Shown piece after piece: positions 36,707 through 45,267 of a stretch of 55,161 nt of DNA. The stretch comes from Maribrevibacterium harenarium (GTDB lineage Bacteria; Pseudomonadota; Gammaproteobacteria; Pseudomonadales; Marinomonadaceae), in contig NZ_VFRR01000019.1 of assembly GCF_006385675.1 (NCBI RefSeq), forward strand, positions 1 to 55,161, given 5' to 3'. The stretch's first letter is position 1. Each line of letters begins with the position of its first letter. Under the pieces are notes generated by a model. It was not told the origin of the DNA. It did no database searches and was given only the letters and a program-made list of their open reading frames with translations. The position numbers and the translations under genes are program-made.

Positions 36707-37015
36707 CGTAGTTCTCCACCTTTTGTGATCGCGTTATCAGCTTAAGTACCAACAATTAAATTGTTACACCAACCGCTAACCGCGCTTTTCTGATTGATCT
36801 AATTAAAATTATCACCAACCCCTATCTGGGATTAGACAATAATCAAGGGAAACCCCTCGCCTTGCATACTACGACGGGCAGAGAAATACTTACTGCCCTA
36901 TAGCGACATAGAAACGCAAGTTCTATCCATTGACGACGCTTAAGAAAAGGTGAAATAAAACTGGACAAAAGAAGGAAATTGAAAGTGGTGTAGAGGCTTT
37001 AATCGCTATTTAGAA
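36707..37015. promoter_or_regulatory. BCCT upstream region with palindrome
   Basis: At 36751-36765, 45-59 bp before the ATG, AACAATT-A-AATTGTT is a perfect 7-1-7 inverted repeat that could be an operator. CTACGACGGGC at 36869-36879 resembles the candidate motif in the other betaine promoters. No other gene in this stretch. Confidence 0.4.
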
Positions 37016-37057
37016 TAAAAAAAACCGCCAAGTGCCCTCTCCTGCACTTGGCGGTTT
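37016..37057 (-). terminator. Terminator of the dipeptidase-dgc-etf operon
   Basis: AAACCGCCAAGTG and CACTTGGCGGTTT enclose a 10-nt loop (13-bp perfect stem) and lead into a minus-strand T tract (37017-37024). Confidence 0.92.
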
Positions 37058-37082
37058 GTTACCTAATTTTATGCTGCGCGGC

Positions 37083-37313
37083 TTACTTTAGAATATCAGC
37101 CAACACCACATCAATTTCAGGTAAGACGGTGGTTTCGGGATTCTGTAATTCATCATATAGCGCTTGAATCGCTACACGATTCTGATCATCAGCAGCCCAA
37201 TCCGATAACATTGAAGCAATATCTGAAATGTTCTCACAATCCTGAACCGGAGCCCCTAAAGCGACTAAGCGATCCTTGAAGTCAAACTCATCAACTAAAT
37301 CTACGATCATCAT
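37083..37313 (-). CDS. Small acidic protein at the end of the dgc-etf operon
   Basis: 76 residues from ATG 37313: GAGGAG lies 9 nt upstream of it, whereas the ATG at 37322 touches that site. Starts 24 nt after etfB. Strongly acidic, no membrane segment; begins MMIVDLVDEFDFKDRLVALG and contains one cysteine (DCENIS). Helical, ligand-free appearance. I do not recognise the family. Position suggests a partner or regulator of the dimethylglycine electron-transfer chain. Confidence 0.7.
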   Translation of the reverse strand: MMIVDLVDEFDFKDRLVALGAPVQDCENISDIASMLSDWAADDQNRVAIQALYDELQNPETTVLPEIDVVLADILK

Positions 37314-37337
37314 GACAGACATCTCCTCGCAAAAAGC

Positions 37338-38108
37338 TTAGCGTAGCACTTTTTCTTCAATAAGAAGATCAAAGATTGCTTGAGCCTTTTCTTCAACACT
37401 TTCATTCTTCATTACTTTACCAGCTCCACCTTGTGGCTTAGCGGTAGCAGCTTTGAAACGATCAGCAGCAGTCTTAGCCTTGACTACTTTCAGACGTTTA
37501 GGGCGAGCCTTAGCCGGATTTTCATCCCAGCTAATACGCACATCATCGACCAAAGAGCTACCTGCTTTGCCATCTAGCTTAGCACGCAAACCCGGACCAT
37601 AGGCGGTTTGGCGTGGAGCCTGTGCCGCGTTATCGATAGTAGCAATAAATGGCAATTTCACCGTCACTTGACGACGCTGACCCCGTGGCAAAGCCAACAA
37701 TACTACCGCTTGACCATCTTTGATTTCGGTAATATCCGCAACACGAGCCACCATTGGCCAGCCCATTTTTTCCGCCAGCAGATAAGGCACCATGCCGGAA
37801 GACTCGCCACTTTCCGCGCGAATGCCAGTAAGGACAATATCAACCTTGCTTTGTTTCAAGTAGTTTAAGATCGAATCGCTAGCATCTACAACGCCATCTT
37901 GCTCAAGGACAGTCACGGAAGGAAGCCCCATGCCTGCATACTGACGCAATACCGGCTCTTCACTACTACCAGCGTGAACAACCTCAAGCTGCTCACCAGC
38001 TAACTTGATACCCAACTCCACAGCGCGAGCATCTTGCTCCGCACGACGAGGCCGACCCGATTGAGGATGGCGACCAACAGAAATTAGAGACATCACATTA
38101 TGCGGCAT
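37338..38108 (-). CDS. etfB: Electron transfer flavoprotein beta subunit (dimethylglycine pathway)
   Basis: 256 residues. ETF beta fold with the AMP-binding region (VDIVLTGIRAESGESSGMVPYLLAE) and KLPFIATIDN near the end of the core. The N terminus (MSLISVGRHPQSGRPRRAEQDARAVELG) is the divergent type seen in betaine clusters. GAGG lies 9 nt before the ATG at 38108. Overlaps etfA by 11 nt. Together they accept electrons from DgcA/DgcB. Separate from the general ETF for fatty acids, to judge by context. Confidence 0.88.
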   Translation of the reverse strand: MPHNVMSLISVGRHPQSGRPRRAEQDARAVELGIKLAGEQLEVVHAGSSEEPVLRQYAGMGLPSVTVLEQDGVVDASDSILNYLKQSKVDIVLTGIRAESGESSGMVPYLLAEKMGWPMVARVADITEIKDGQAVVLLALPRGQRRQVTVKLPFIATIDNAAQAPRQTAYGPGLRAKLDGKAGSSLVDDVRISWDENPAKARPKRLKVVKAKTAADRFKAATAKPQGGAGKVMKNESVEEKAQAIFDLLIEEKVLR

Positions 38109-39363
38109 GCTCAGTTACCTCCCCTGCCGATAAGGTCGCACCACGATGTTCAGCAACCAGTTTCATCAAGGCAGCAAGAATCTGCTCGCTATCCCCAATA
38201 ACACTTAAAGCAGCTCGCTTCACCATATCACAGCCGGCGTCAGTGTTAATGGCGACAACCTTATCTACCTGACCTATACCTTGCATGTGCTGGATCGCAC
38301 CAGAAATACCAACAGCGACATAAACACGTGCAGTAACCCAAGTACCGGTTGCACCAACCTGACGGAAACGAGGCATAAAGCCATCATCTACTGCCACACG
38401 GCTAGCGCCTTCGGTTGCACCAAGTAACTTAGCTGCATCATGGAACTGATCCCAATTATGGATACCGTTACCAGCAGATAGAATGAACTCCGCCTCTGCT
38501 AACGGAATCGCATTCGGATCCACCGACATCAGTCCACCATCGATAATTTTCGCTTGTGGTGCAGTTAGACCCTCTACAGAGATCTCTTTCACCTCGTGAC
38601 GAGTTTCGTCGATCGCATCTGCACACTCTTCAAGCAGCAGCATCACTTTTGCCACTCCTCGGGTAATGTCCAAACTGCCAGAGGCACCGCGACTCACAAC
38701 CTTGTCACCGTTGAATTGCCAGACTTGTGTTGCTGGACGCTCGCCCAATTTGGCAGCTAGGCGTGAACCAAGATCAGTACCACCGTGGATACTGTCTGGG
38801 AAAAGCCAGTTAGTAATATTGAGCTGTTGGCCGATTTGCATCAGTGCTGCGGCGCGAGCTTCTGGCGCATAGCCTTCGTAAGCTTCACCTTGAATGTGTA
38901 TCAAACGATCTACACCAGCCAAGTCGAAATGCTCTTCTTTTACCTCACCGAAGCAAACGGCGACCACAGCGGCATTCTTGTCACCAGCGAGTAGCTGATG
39001 AGCAAACCCAAGTACGTCTTTATCATGGGAGGTCAAACGACCACCCACTAAATCAGGAACAACCACAACAAAGCGCTCAGGATTTTCGACCACATAGAGT
39101 GGCAACTGTACTTCCTGAGCCGCATGGCCGCGTTTACCTGCTACAGCGCCGGAGTTACCCTTCAAGCGATCAATTCGTTTGATACCGTTAGGGCCAATGA
39201 ATCCTACCTTATGGGGGTTCTTACGGATCAAACCAGATGGGCCGCGAACTTCCGCCTCCCCCTGATTGGCATATTCGGTATGCAACGGGTGCAAACGGTT
39301 GCGAATGATCCACTCAACCCGTGGATCACGGCGAAGAATTCCGTTAGAAGAAAAGTCACTCAT
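38098..39363 (-). CDS. etfA: Electron transfer flavoprotein alpha subunit (dimethylglycine pathway)
   Basis: 421 residues, about 100 longer than general EtfA because of an N-terminal extension (about 1-85) rich in basic residues. The C-terminal FAD domain shows SAGNGIHNWDQF, ATGTWVTARVYVAVGISGAIQHMQG and VVAINTDAGCDM, the usual FAD contacts. Its ATG shares one base with the dgcB stop (TGATG). Same operon as dgcA and dgcB. Confidence 0.9.
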   Translation of the reverse strand: MSDFSSNGILRRDPRVEWIIRNRLHPLHTEYANQGEAEVRGPSGLIRKNPHKVGFIGPNGIKRIDRLKGNSGAVAGKRGHAAQEVQLPLYVVENPERFVVVVPDLVGGRLTSHDKDVLGFAHQLLAGDKNAAVVAVCFGEVKEEHFDLAGVDRLIHIQGEAYEGYAPEARAAALMQIGQQLNITNWLFPDSIHGGTDLGSRLAAKLGERPATQVWQFNGDKVVSRGASGSLDITRGVAKVMLLLEECADAIDETRHEVKEISVEGLTAPQAKIIDGGLMSVDPNAIPLAEAEFILSAGNGIHNWDQFHDAAKLLGATEGASRVAVDDGFMPRFRQVGATGTWVTARVYVAVGISGAIQHMQGIGQVDKVVAINTDAGCDMVKRAALSVIGDSEQILAALMKLVAEHRGATLSAGEVTEHAA

Positions 39364-41273
39364 CAGTGCACCTCCTCGATTAGGTGATCAACCAAGATCT
39401 CGGCAATGTCTTGCACCTGCGGACGTGGTTCAACCACACCTTCCAACATGGCAGTACATTGTTGACAGCCTACAGCGACCAATTCCGCACCAGTAGCAAC
39501 CGCATCTTCCATACGCATGTCGGCAATACGGCGCTCGCCTGGAATATCCGTAATCGGCGCACCGCCACCGCCACCACAACAACGGGAACGGAAACCTGAG
39601 CGCTCCATTTCTGCGATTTCGATACCTAAAGCATGCAGAAGCTCACGCGGTGCCTCGTATTCACCATTGTAGCGACCCAAATAACATGGATCATGGTAAG
39701 TCACTTTGCCACCCTTGAATGGAGCGACTTTTAGCGCACCACAAGAAATGAGTTGATTCAAGAAGGTTGTATGGTGCATTACTTCGACGCCATCTAGGGC
39801 ATCGGAACCAAAGTCGCCGTACTCATTCTTCAAGCAGTGGAAAGCGTGAGGATCGGTAGTGACGATTTTGTTGAACTTGTACTTCGACAAGGTCTCCAAG
39901 TTGCGTTTCGCCAAACTTTGGAAGGTAGCGTCATCACCTAAACGACGGGCTACGTCACCGCTATCACGTTCTTCATCACCTAGAATAGCCACATCAACAT
40001 TGGCAGCTTTCATCAGCTTAACGAAAGCACGCAAAATACGCTGACTACGCATATCAAAAGCACCATCAGAAACCCAGAACAACACGTCGGCTTCTTTTTT
40101 GTCTTTCATAACAGGTAGATTTTGGTCTGCCGCCCAGTTGGTACGGCTGCCTGGAGCATAGCCATTCGGGTTATCGGTAGCGATGATGTTATCCAACACT
40201 TCCGCACCCTTGTTTGGCGTATTACCTTTTTCCATAGTCAGGTAGCGACGCATGTCAACGATGGCATCCACGTGTTCGATCATCATCGGACACTCTTCCA
40301 CACAGGCACGGCACGTTGTACAAGACCATAGGGTTTCTTGGCTAACAAGACCCGCAGTGATAATTTCACCTGGACCACCTTTAGCGTGACCCACTTCTTT
40401 ACCAGGGTATGGGCTGCCGGCATAGTTGGCATCCGTGCCCCCTGCGAGGCCCACTACCATGTCTTGGATCAGTTTTTTCGGGTTCAAAGGCTGGCCAGCC
40501 GCAAATGCAGGACACATAGCCTCACACTTACCACACTGTACGCAAGCATCGAAGCCTAGTAATTGGTTCCACTTGAAGTCAGATGGTTTGGCAACACCAT
40601 GCACATCGCCCCCAAGCACAGCTGGTTTGAGGCCAGTGGAGCGACCACCACCGAACCGCTCGGGACGACGGTGGAATGCTAAATGCAAAGCCCCCGCAAA
40701 GGCGTGCTTCATCGGGCCACCCCAGCCAATACCAAATACGAGCTCACCCAGACCGATGACGACACCGATACTCAGCACGATAGTCAGCACCAAGCCACCC
40801 GCACCTTCAGGCAGAATGCCAGCAGCTGGCAGCGTTAATACGATAAACGTTAAGGCAAACGTGATCAGACTCTTGGGCAAACGCATCCAAGGGCCTTTAG
40901 ACAAGCGTGAAGGTGGGTTCAAACGACGTTTAAATACGAAGAATGCACCAACCAGCATGATTGCCAATGCGCCAAGCAAAGCCCAAGCTACAATTGTTTC
41001 GTTGATATCAAATACATGCACCAAAAGCACGAGAATCATGGATAGCACAAAGCCACCCGCTGTCGCTACGTGTGTCTTGGAGATGTATTTGTCGCGCTCT
41101 ACCACATGGTGCAAGTCCTTGAGGTAACGCTTTGGCATCGCCATTAAACCGGCGATGATGTCGACTTTTTCAGGTTGTCCAGCGCGCCACAGGCTAACGC
41201 GACGTAGGGCGCCGATTACGCCAATCCCTAAAAGCACAACAATTAATACGGAAGGTAACCAGTCGAGTACCAT
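39363..41273 (-). CDS. dgcB: DgcB, membrane iron-sulfur protein of dimethylglycine catabolism
   Basis: 636 residues. N-terminal membrane part with about 5 segments (to about 195), then two 4Fe-4S motifs (ACVQCGKCEAMCP near 250 and CTTCRACVEECP near 325) and a C-terminal heterodisulfide-reductase-like half with two CCG-type regions (DPCYLGRYNGEY and CCGGGGGAP, GCQQCTAML). Passes electrons from DgcA and the ETF to the quinone pool. AAGGGG ribosome-binding site; next gene starts in its stop codon. Confidence 0.92.
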   Translation of the reverse strand: MVLDWLPSVLIVVLLGIGVIGALRRVSLWRAGQPEKVDIIAGLMAMPKRYLKDLHHVVERDKYISKTHVATAGGFVLSMILVLLVHVFDINETIVAWALLGALAIMLVGAFFVFKRRLNPPSRLSKGPWMRLPKSLITFALTFIVLTLPAAGILPEGAGGLVLTIVLSIGVVIGLGELVFGIGWGGPMKHAFAGALHLAFHRRPERFGGGRSTGLKPAVLGGDVHGVAKPSDFKWNQLLGFDACVQCGKCEAMCPAFAAGQPLNPKKLIQDMVVGLAGGTDANYAGSPYPGKEVGHAKGGPGEIITAGLVSQETLWSCTTCRACVEECPMMIEHVDAIVDMRRYLTMEKGNTPNKGAEVLDNIIATDNPNGYAPGSRTNWAADQNLPVMKDKKEADVLFWVSDGAFDMRSQRILRAFVKLMKAANVDVAILGDEERDSGDVARRLGDDATFQSLAKRNLETLSKYKFNKIVTTDPHAFHCLKNEYGDFGSDALDGVEVMHHTTFLNQLISCGALKVAPFKGGKVTYHDPCYLGRYNGEYEAPRELLHALGIEIAEMERSGFRSRCCGGGGGAPITDIPGERRIADMRMEDAVATGAELVAVGCQQCTAMLEGVVEPRPQVQDIAEILVDHLIEEVH

Positions 41274-41290
41274 CTTAACCCCTTATTTAA

Positions 41291-41314
41291 CGCGGCGAAG
41301 AAATCTTCGCCGCG
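41291..41314 (-). other. Intercistronic hairpin between dgcA and dgcB
   Basis: CGCGGCGAAGA-2 nt-TCTTCGCCGCG, a perfect 11-bp stem without a U tract. Likely protects the dgcA mRNA or sets the ratio to dgcB. Confidence 0.7.
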
Positions 41315-41349
41315 CTTTGAGTCAGTTGACAGTTGGTTGGAAGGAAACG

Positions 41350-43413
41350 TTATAGGTCTTTACAAAGACGTAGAGCGTCATACATCGCAGCGTGAGTGTT
41401 ACGTTGAGATACGCAGTCACCCAAGCGCCATAGAATCATGCCGTCACCAGCTTCACTTAGCACTGGCTGTGGTTTGATATCGAATAGCGCCTGCACATCG
41501 ATTTGACCTTTGTTACGAGACTCATATTTCAACTCGTAGTAAAGCTCTTCGTTTGGACGCACACCGTTTTCCACGATTACTTGGTCAACTACGCGCTCTT
41601 CGCGGGCGCCAGTGTATTCGTTTTCTAGAACAGCAACGAAGTTGTCGCCTTCTTTGTAAACTTTTTCCAACAACAAGTCAGAAGTCATAATCACTTCTTT
41701 CTCGTATAGAGAGCGGTAGTAAGTCGGGAAGGTTGTACCACCGATACCAACACCAGGTTTGATATCATCAGTTACGATCTCAACTTTCGCACCTTTAGAA
41801 GCCAAGAAGTCGGCAGCAGATAGGCCTGAGAATTCACAGATAGTATCGTAAATCAGCACGTTTTTGCCTGGCTCAACTTTGCCGGTCAATACGTCCCAAG
41901 TAGATACCACTAGACCTTCAGCCGCACCCCACTCTGGGTTTTGCTCTAGGAATGGACGACCACCAGTAGCAAGGATACACACATCTGGTTTCAGGCTACG
42001 AATTAAGTCAGCATCAGCGGCAGTGTTCAAACGCACGTCAACACCGAGACGATCTAGCTCCATCACCAACCAACGGGTAATACCAGCAATCTGGTCACGC
42101 TGAGGCGCTTTAGCAGCGATAGTGATTTGACCACCTAGTTCAGAGCCACGCTCGATCAGAGTAACTTTATGGCCACGCTCTGCCGCAACACGGGCAGATT
42201 CCATACCGCCAGGGCCACCACCAACGATAACCACATTACGCACAGGACCTTCAGTCTTTTCGATGATGTGCGGTAGACCCATGTACTCGCGAGAAGTCGC
42301 CGCGTTTTGGATACACAATACGTCAACACCCATGTACTGACGGTCGATACAGTAGTTCGCACCAACACACTGACGGATCTGATCAACTTGGTCCATTTTG
42401 ATTTTGGCAATGAAGTGCGGGTCAGCAATGTGCGCACGAGTCATACCAACGAAATCAACATAACCTGCTTCGATAATACGCTTAGCTTGGTTAGGATCTT
42501 TGATGTTTTGTGCGTGAATAACCGGCACAGAAACCACTTCTTTAATACCCGCAGCCAAATGTAGGAATGGCTCTGGTGGGAAGCTCATGTTCGGGATTAC
42601 GTTAGCCAAGGTGTTGTGAGTATCACAACCAGAGCCAACCACACCGAAATAGTCAACCATGCCAGTGGCATCATAGTAAGCCGCGATTTTCTTCATGTCG
42701 TCGTGGTTCAAGCCATCTGGGTGGAACTCGTCACCAGTAATACGCATACCCACTACGAAATCAGGGCCAACTTCCGCACGCACAGCTTTTAGTACTTCTA
42801 AACCGAACTTCATGCGACCTTCGAAAGTGCCGCCCCATTCGTCGGTACGTTTGTTTACACGAGGAGACCAGAACTGGTCGATCATGTGTTGGTGTACCGC
42901 AGACAATTCTACACCGTCAAGACCACCTTCTTTGGCACGACGAGCAGCCTGCACGAAGTCGCCGATAACACGCCAGATTTCTTCTACTTCGATGGTTTTA
43001 CAAGTCGCACGGTGAACTGGCTCGCGGATACCAGAAGGAGACATTAGGTTCGGCCAGTTTTCACCGTCCCAACGGGAACGACGACCCATGTGGGTAATCT
43101 GAATCATGATCTTACCGCCGTGCTTGTGAACGGCATCAGCAAGATTCTGGAAGTGTGGGATGATGCGATCCGTAGATAGGTTTACGGAGCTCCACCAGCT
43201 TTGTGGAGAGTCGATAGAAACTACGCTCGAACCACCACAGATACAAAGACCACAGCCACCTTTTGCCTTTTCTTCGTAGTACTTAACATAACGATCAGTA
43301 GTCATACCACCATCAGTAGCGTATACCTCGGCGTGCGCGGTACTTACGATACGGTTACGGATAGTGAGCTTATTAATATTTAAAGGCTGAAACAGCGCGT
43401 CAAACTGGGACAT
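41350..43413 (-). CDS. dgcA: DgcA, dimethylglycine demethylating flavoprotein
   Basis: 687 residues, family of trimethylamine dehydrogenase and old yellow enzyme. FMN barrel (about 1-360: FQPLNINKLTIRNRIVST, DGVELSAVHQHMIDQFWSP), iron-sulfur segment CVGANYCIDRQYMG, then a Rossmann flavin domain (VVIVGGGPGGMESARVAAERG). Oxidises dimethylglycine to sarcosine. One of the usual cluster cysteines is alanine: C-x2-A-x2-C-x11-C. I believe DgcA relatives share this, but could not check. Hairpin of 77-bp spacer before dgcB. Confidence 0.93.
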   Translation of the reverse strand: MSQFDALFQPLNINKLTIRNRIVSTAHAEVYATDGGMTTDRYVKYYEEKAKGGCGLCICGGSSVVSIDSPQSWWSSVNLSTDRIIPHFQNLADAVHKHGGKIMIQITHMGRRSRWDGENWPNLMSPSGIREPVHRATCKTIEVEEIWRVIGDFVQAARRAKEGGLDGVELSAVHQHMIDQFWSPRVNKRTDEWGGTFEGRMKFGLEVLKAVRAEVGPDFVVGMRITGDEFHPDGLNHDDMKKIAAYYDATGMVDYFGVVGSGCDTHNTLANVIPNMSFPPEPFLHLAAGIKEVVSVPVIHAQNIKDPNQAKRIIEAGYVDFVGMTRAHIADPHFIAKIKMDQVDQIRQCVGANYCIDRQYMGVDVLCIQNAATSREYMGLPHIIEKTEGPVRNVVIVGGGPGGMESARVAAERGHKVTLIERGSELGGQITIAAKAPQRDQIAGITRWLVMELDRLGVDVRLNTAADADLIRSLKPDVCILATGGRPFLEQNPEWGAAEGLVVSTWDVLTGKVEPGKNVLIYDTICEFSGLSAADFLASKGAKVEIVTDDIKPGVGIGGTTFPTYYRSLYEKEVIMTSDLLLEKVYKEGDNFVAVLENEYTGAREERVVDQVIVENGVRPNEELYYELKYESRNKGQIDVQALFDIKPQPVLSEAGDGMILWRLGDCVSQRNTHAAMYDALRLCKDL

Positions 43414-43457
43414 AGTGGAACCCCGTCTAGGTTTAAACTAATTTACGATTTATATAT

Positions 43458-44003
43458 TTAAAGTGGTGTTACTTCGAAGTAACCAACATCACAACCTTCT
43501 TCTGCGGCACATTGGGTCTGAACCGCTTTAGTGCGAACAGATAGGCCTTGTGCTTCAGCGATTTGGTCTAGTGCACCAGCAAACCAACCGGTAAACATGT
43601 AGTCGATTTTGCGATTTACTTTTTTACCGTGGATTTTCTCGTAGTGGTAAACGAATGCTGAGTTCTCTAGGCGAACTTTGGCAGTACCTTTCTCGATATC
43701 TAATTCTTCAGTGATGAAGAAACCCCAACCACGCTGAGAAAGACGTTTTAGGTAGTGATGCCAAACATCGGCACCGGAGATACCATGGCATGCTGATTCC
43801 TGTTCACACCAGTAGTAAGCAGACTTGTAACCGGCTTTGTATAGAATTTCAGCGTAACGCTCAGTACCAATCTCATCTTCGATACCCATGTGGTTGTTAA
43901 CGAAGAAATGGCGTGGTACGTAAAGCATTGGCAACGCGTCGGTTGTCCACACTCCGGTTTCATCATCAACTAGGATCGGCATTTCTGGCGCATGTACACC
44001 CAT
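43458..44003 (-). CDS. DUF5943 / V4R-like protein of the betaine cluster
   Basis: 181 residues, soluble. Starts MGVHAPEMPILVDDETGVW; the body (FFVNNHMGIEDEIG, YLKRLSQRGWGFF) and the C-terminal AAEEGCDVGYFEV match 4-vinyl-reductase-like small-molecule or metal-binding domains. Homologues lie beside dgcA in Pseudomonas, but I know of no assigned function. AAGGAACAAATC before the ATG; 44 bp to dgcA. Possible roles are ligand sensing, zinc or iron-sulfur assembly for DgcA. Confidence 0.78.
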   Translation of the reverse strand: MGVHAPEMPILVDDETGVWTTDALPMLYVPRHFFVNNHMGIEDEIGTERYAEILYKAGYKSAYYWCEQESACHGISGADVWHHYLKRLSQRGWGFFITEELDIEKGTAKVRLENSAFVYHYEKIHGKKVNRKIDYMFTGWFAGALDQIAEAQGLSVRTKAVQTQCAAEEGCDVGYFEVTPL

Positions 44004-44033
44004 GATTTGTTCCTTAATTTTTCTTTATGTCAT

Positions 44034-44091
44034 TAAATAAAAATGTGGACCTGAGGCGCGAAAGAGGTCGTGAACTATTCCCCAGGTCCAC
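44034..44091 (-). terminator. Attenuator-like hairpin after the dipeptidase gene
   Basis: GTGGACCTG (44045-44053) and CAGGTCCAC (44083-44091) with a 29-nt loop, followed on the minus strand by ATTTTTATTT. May partly stop transcription before the DUF5943 gene. Confidence 0.55.
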
Positions 44092-44113
44092 TCTAACTAA
44101 TACAGCTTGGGAC

Positions 44114-45091
44114 TTATTCGCCCCAAACTTCTTTAAGCAGGTTAACCCAGTTCTCGCCCATGATCTTACGCACTTGACGTTCAGTGAAACCGTGGCGCAA
44201 TAGTGCTTCCGTCAGATTCGGGAATTCACCAATGGTACGAATACCTTTTGGATTTACGATTTCACCAAAGCGAGTTAGACGGCGCGCATAGCCCTTGTCA
44301 TGGGTTAGGTATTCGAAGAAATCTTGACCGTGACCTTGGGTAAAGTCAGTACCGATACCAATCGCATCTTCACCAACGATGTTGTAGACGTATTGAATAG
44401 CTTCTACGTAGTCATCGACAGTTGCATTAACACCGGCGCGCAAGAAAGGAGTGAACATGGTCACACCAACGAAACCACCGTTTTCAGCGATGAATTTTAA
44501 TTCTTCGTCAGTACGGTTACGTGGGTGCTCTTTCAGACCAGAAGGCAAGCAGTGGGAATAGGCCACTGGCTTTTTAGACTCGATAATGACTTCTTTAGCG
44601 GTATTTGGACCAACGTGTGACAGGTCGCACAATACGCCTACACGGTTCATTTCCGCTACGATTTCACGACCAAAACCAGACAGACCGCCGTCACGCTCGT
44701 AACAGCCAGTACCCACTAGGTTTTGCGTGTTGTAACACATTTGCGTGATACCCACGCCTAGGTCTTTTAGGATTTGTACGTAACCGATTTGATCTTCGTA
44801 TGGGTGGGCGTTTTGGAAGCCCATCATCACGCCGGTTTTACCTTCCGCTTTAGCACGGTAGATATCTTTGGTGGTACGAACTTTGAGAAGAAGATCGCTG
44901 TTTTCTTCGATCATCTTGTTCATGTCAGCGATATTTTGAACTGCCCCTTCAAAGTCTTCCCAGAAGGACATAGTACAATTCGCTGCAGTCAGCTTACCTT
45001 TGGCCATGTCTTCAAATAGCTCGCGATTCCATTTCGAGCAAATCAAGCCATCGATCACTATGGCGTCATCATGTAACTCAGCTGCATTCAT
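44114..45091 (-). CDS. M19 renal-dipeptidase-like protein of the betaine cluster
   Basis: 325 residues. First gene of the dgc operon. Family M19 metallopeptidases hydrolyse dipeptides with a di-zinc centre. C-terminal ligands look intact (CDLSHVG, VAYSHCLPSG, IGIGTDFTQG), but the N-terminal HxD pair is missing: the place reads VIDGLICSKWNREL. So either the metal site differs or the activity is not a peptidase. The same protein class accompanies dgcA in Pseudomonas; it may clean up a cluster-specific metabolite. Hydrolysis of carnitine- or betaine-like compounds is only a guess. Confidence 0.82.
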   Translation of the reverse strand: MNAAELHDDAIVIDGLICSKWNRELFEDMAKGKLTAANCTMSFWEDFEGAVQNIADMNKMIEENSDLLLKVRTTKDIYRAKAEGKTGVMMGFQNAHPYEDQIGYVQILKDLGVGITQMCYNTQNLVGTGCYERDGGLSGFGREIVAEMNRVGVLCDLSHVGPNTAKEVIIESKKPVAYSHCLPSGLKEHPRNRTDEELKFIAENGGFVGVTMFTPFLRAGVNATVDDYVEAIQYVYNIVGEDAIGIGTDFTQGHGQDFFEYLTHDKGYARRLTRFGEIVNPKGIRTIGEFPNLTEALLRHGFTERQVRKIMGENWVNLLKEVWGE

Positions 45092-45267
45092 CGTATTTTC
45101 CTTTTTCAGGTCTTATCAGGATAGATGAATCCAGTGTAAGAGGAGCACTTGGGACTGTGGTGGCTGAATACGACGCTGGCCGTACTAAAACCGACAAAGG
45201 CAACAAAATGATCCGTTAACGACACCACCCCCAGTTATTTTAGGCAGGTGGTGTGACTTGTAACAAT
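45092..45267 (-). promoter_or_regulatory. Promoter region of the dipeptidase-dgc operon
   Basis: Carries CTGAATACGACGC at 45164-45176, 12 of 13 bases as in the gbcAB spacer. ACACCACC/GGTGGTGT at about 45221-45253 forms a hairpin that can end the ABC exporter transcript. No strict sigma-70 promoter seen. Confidence 0.45.

Noticed and set aside
40426..41127. 233-codon frame antisense to dgcB
   Set aside because: No domain features, no ribosome-binding site, and dgcB is certain.
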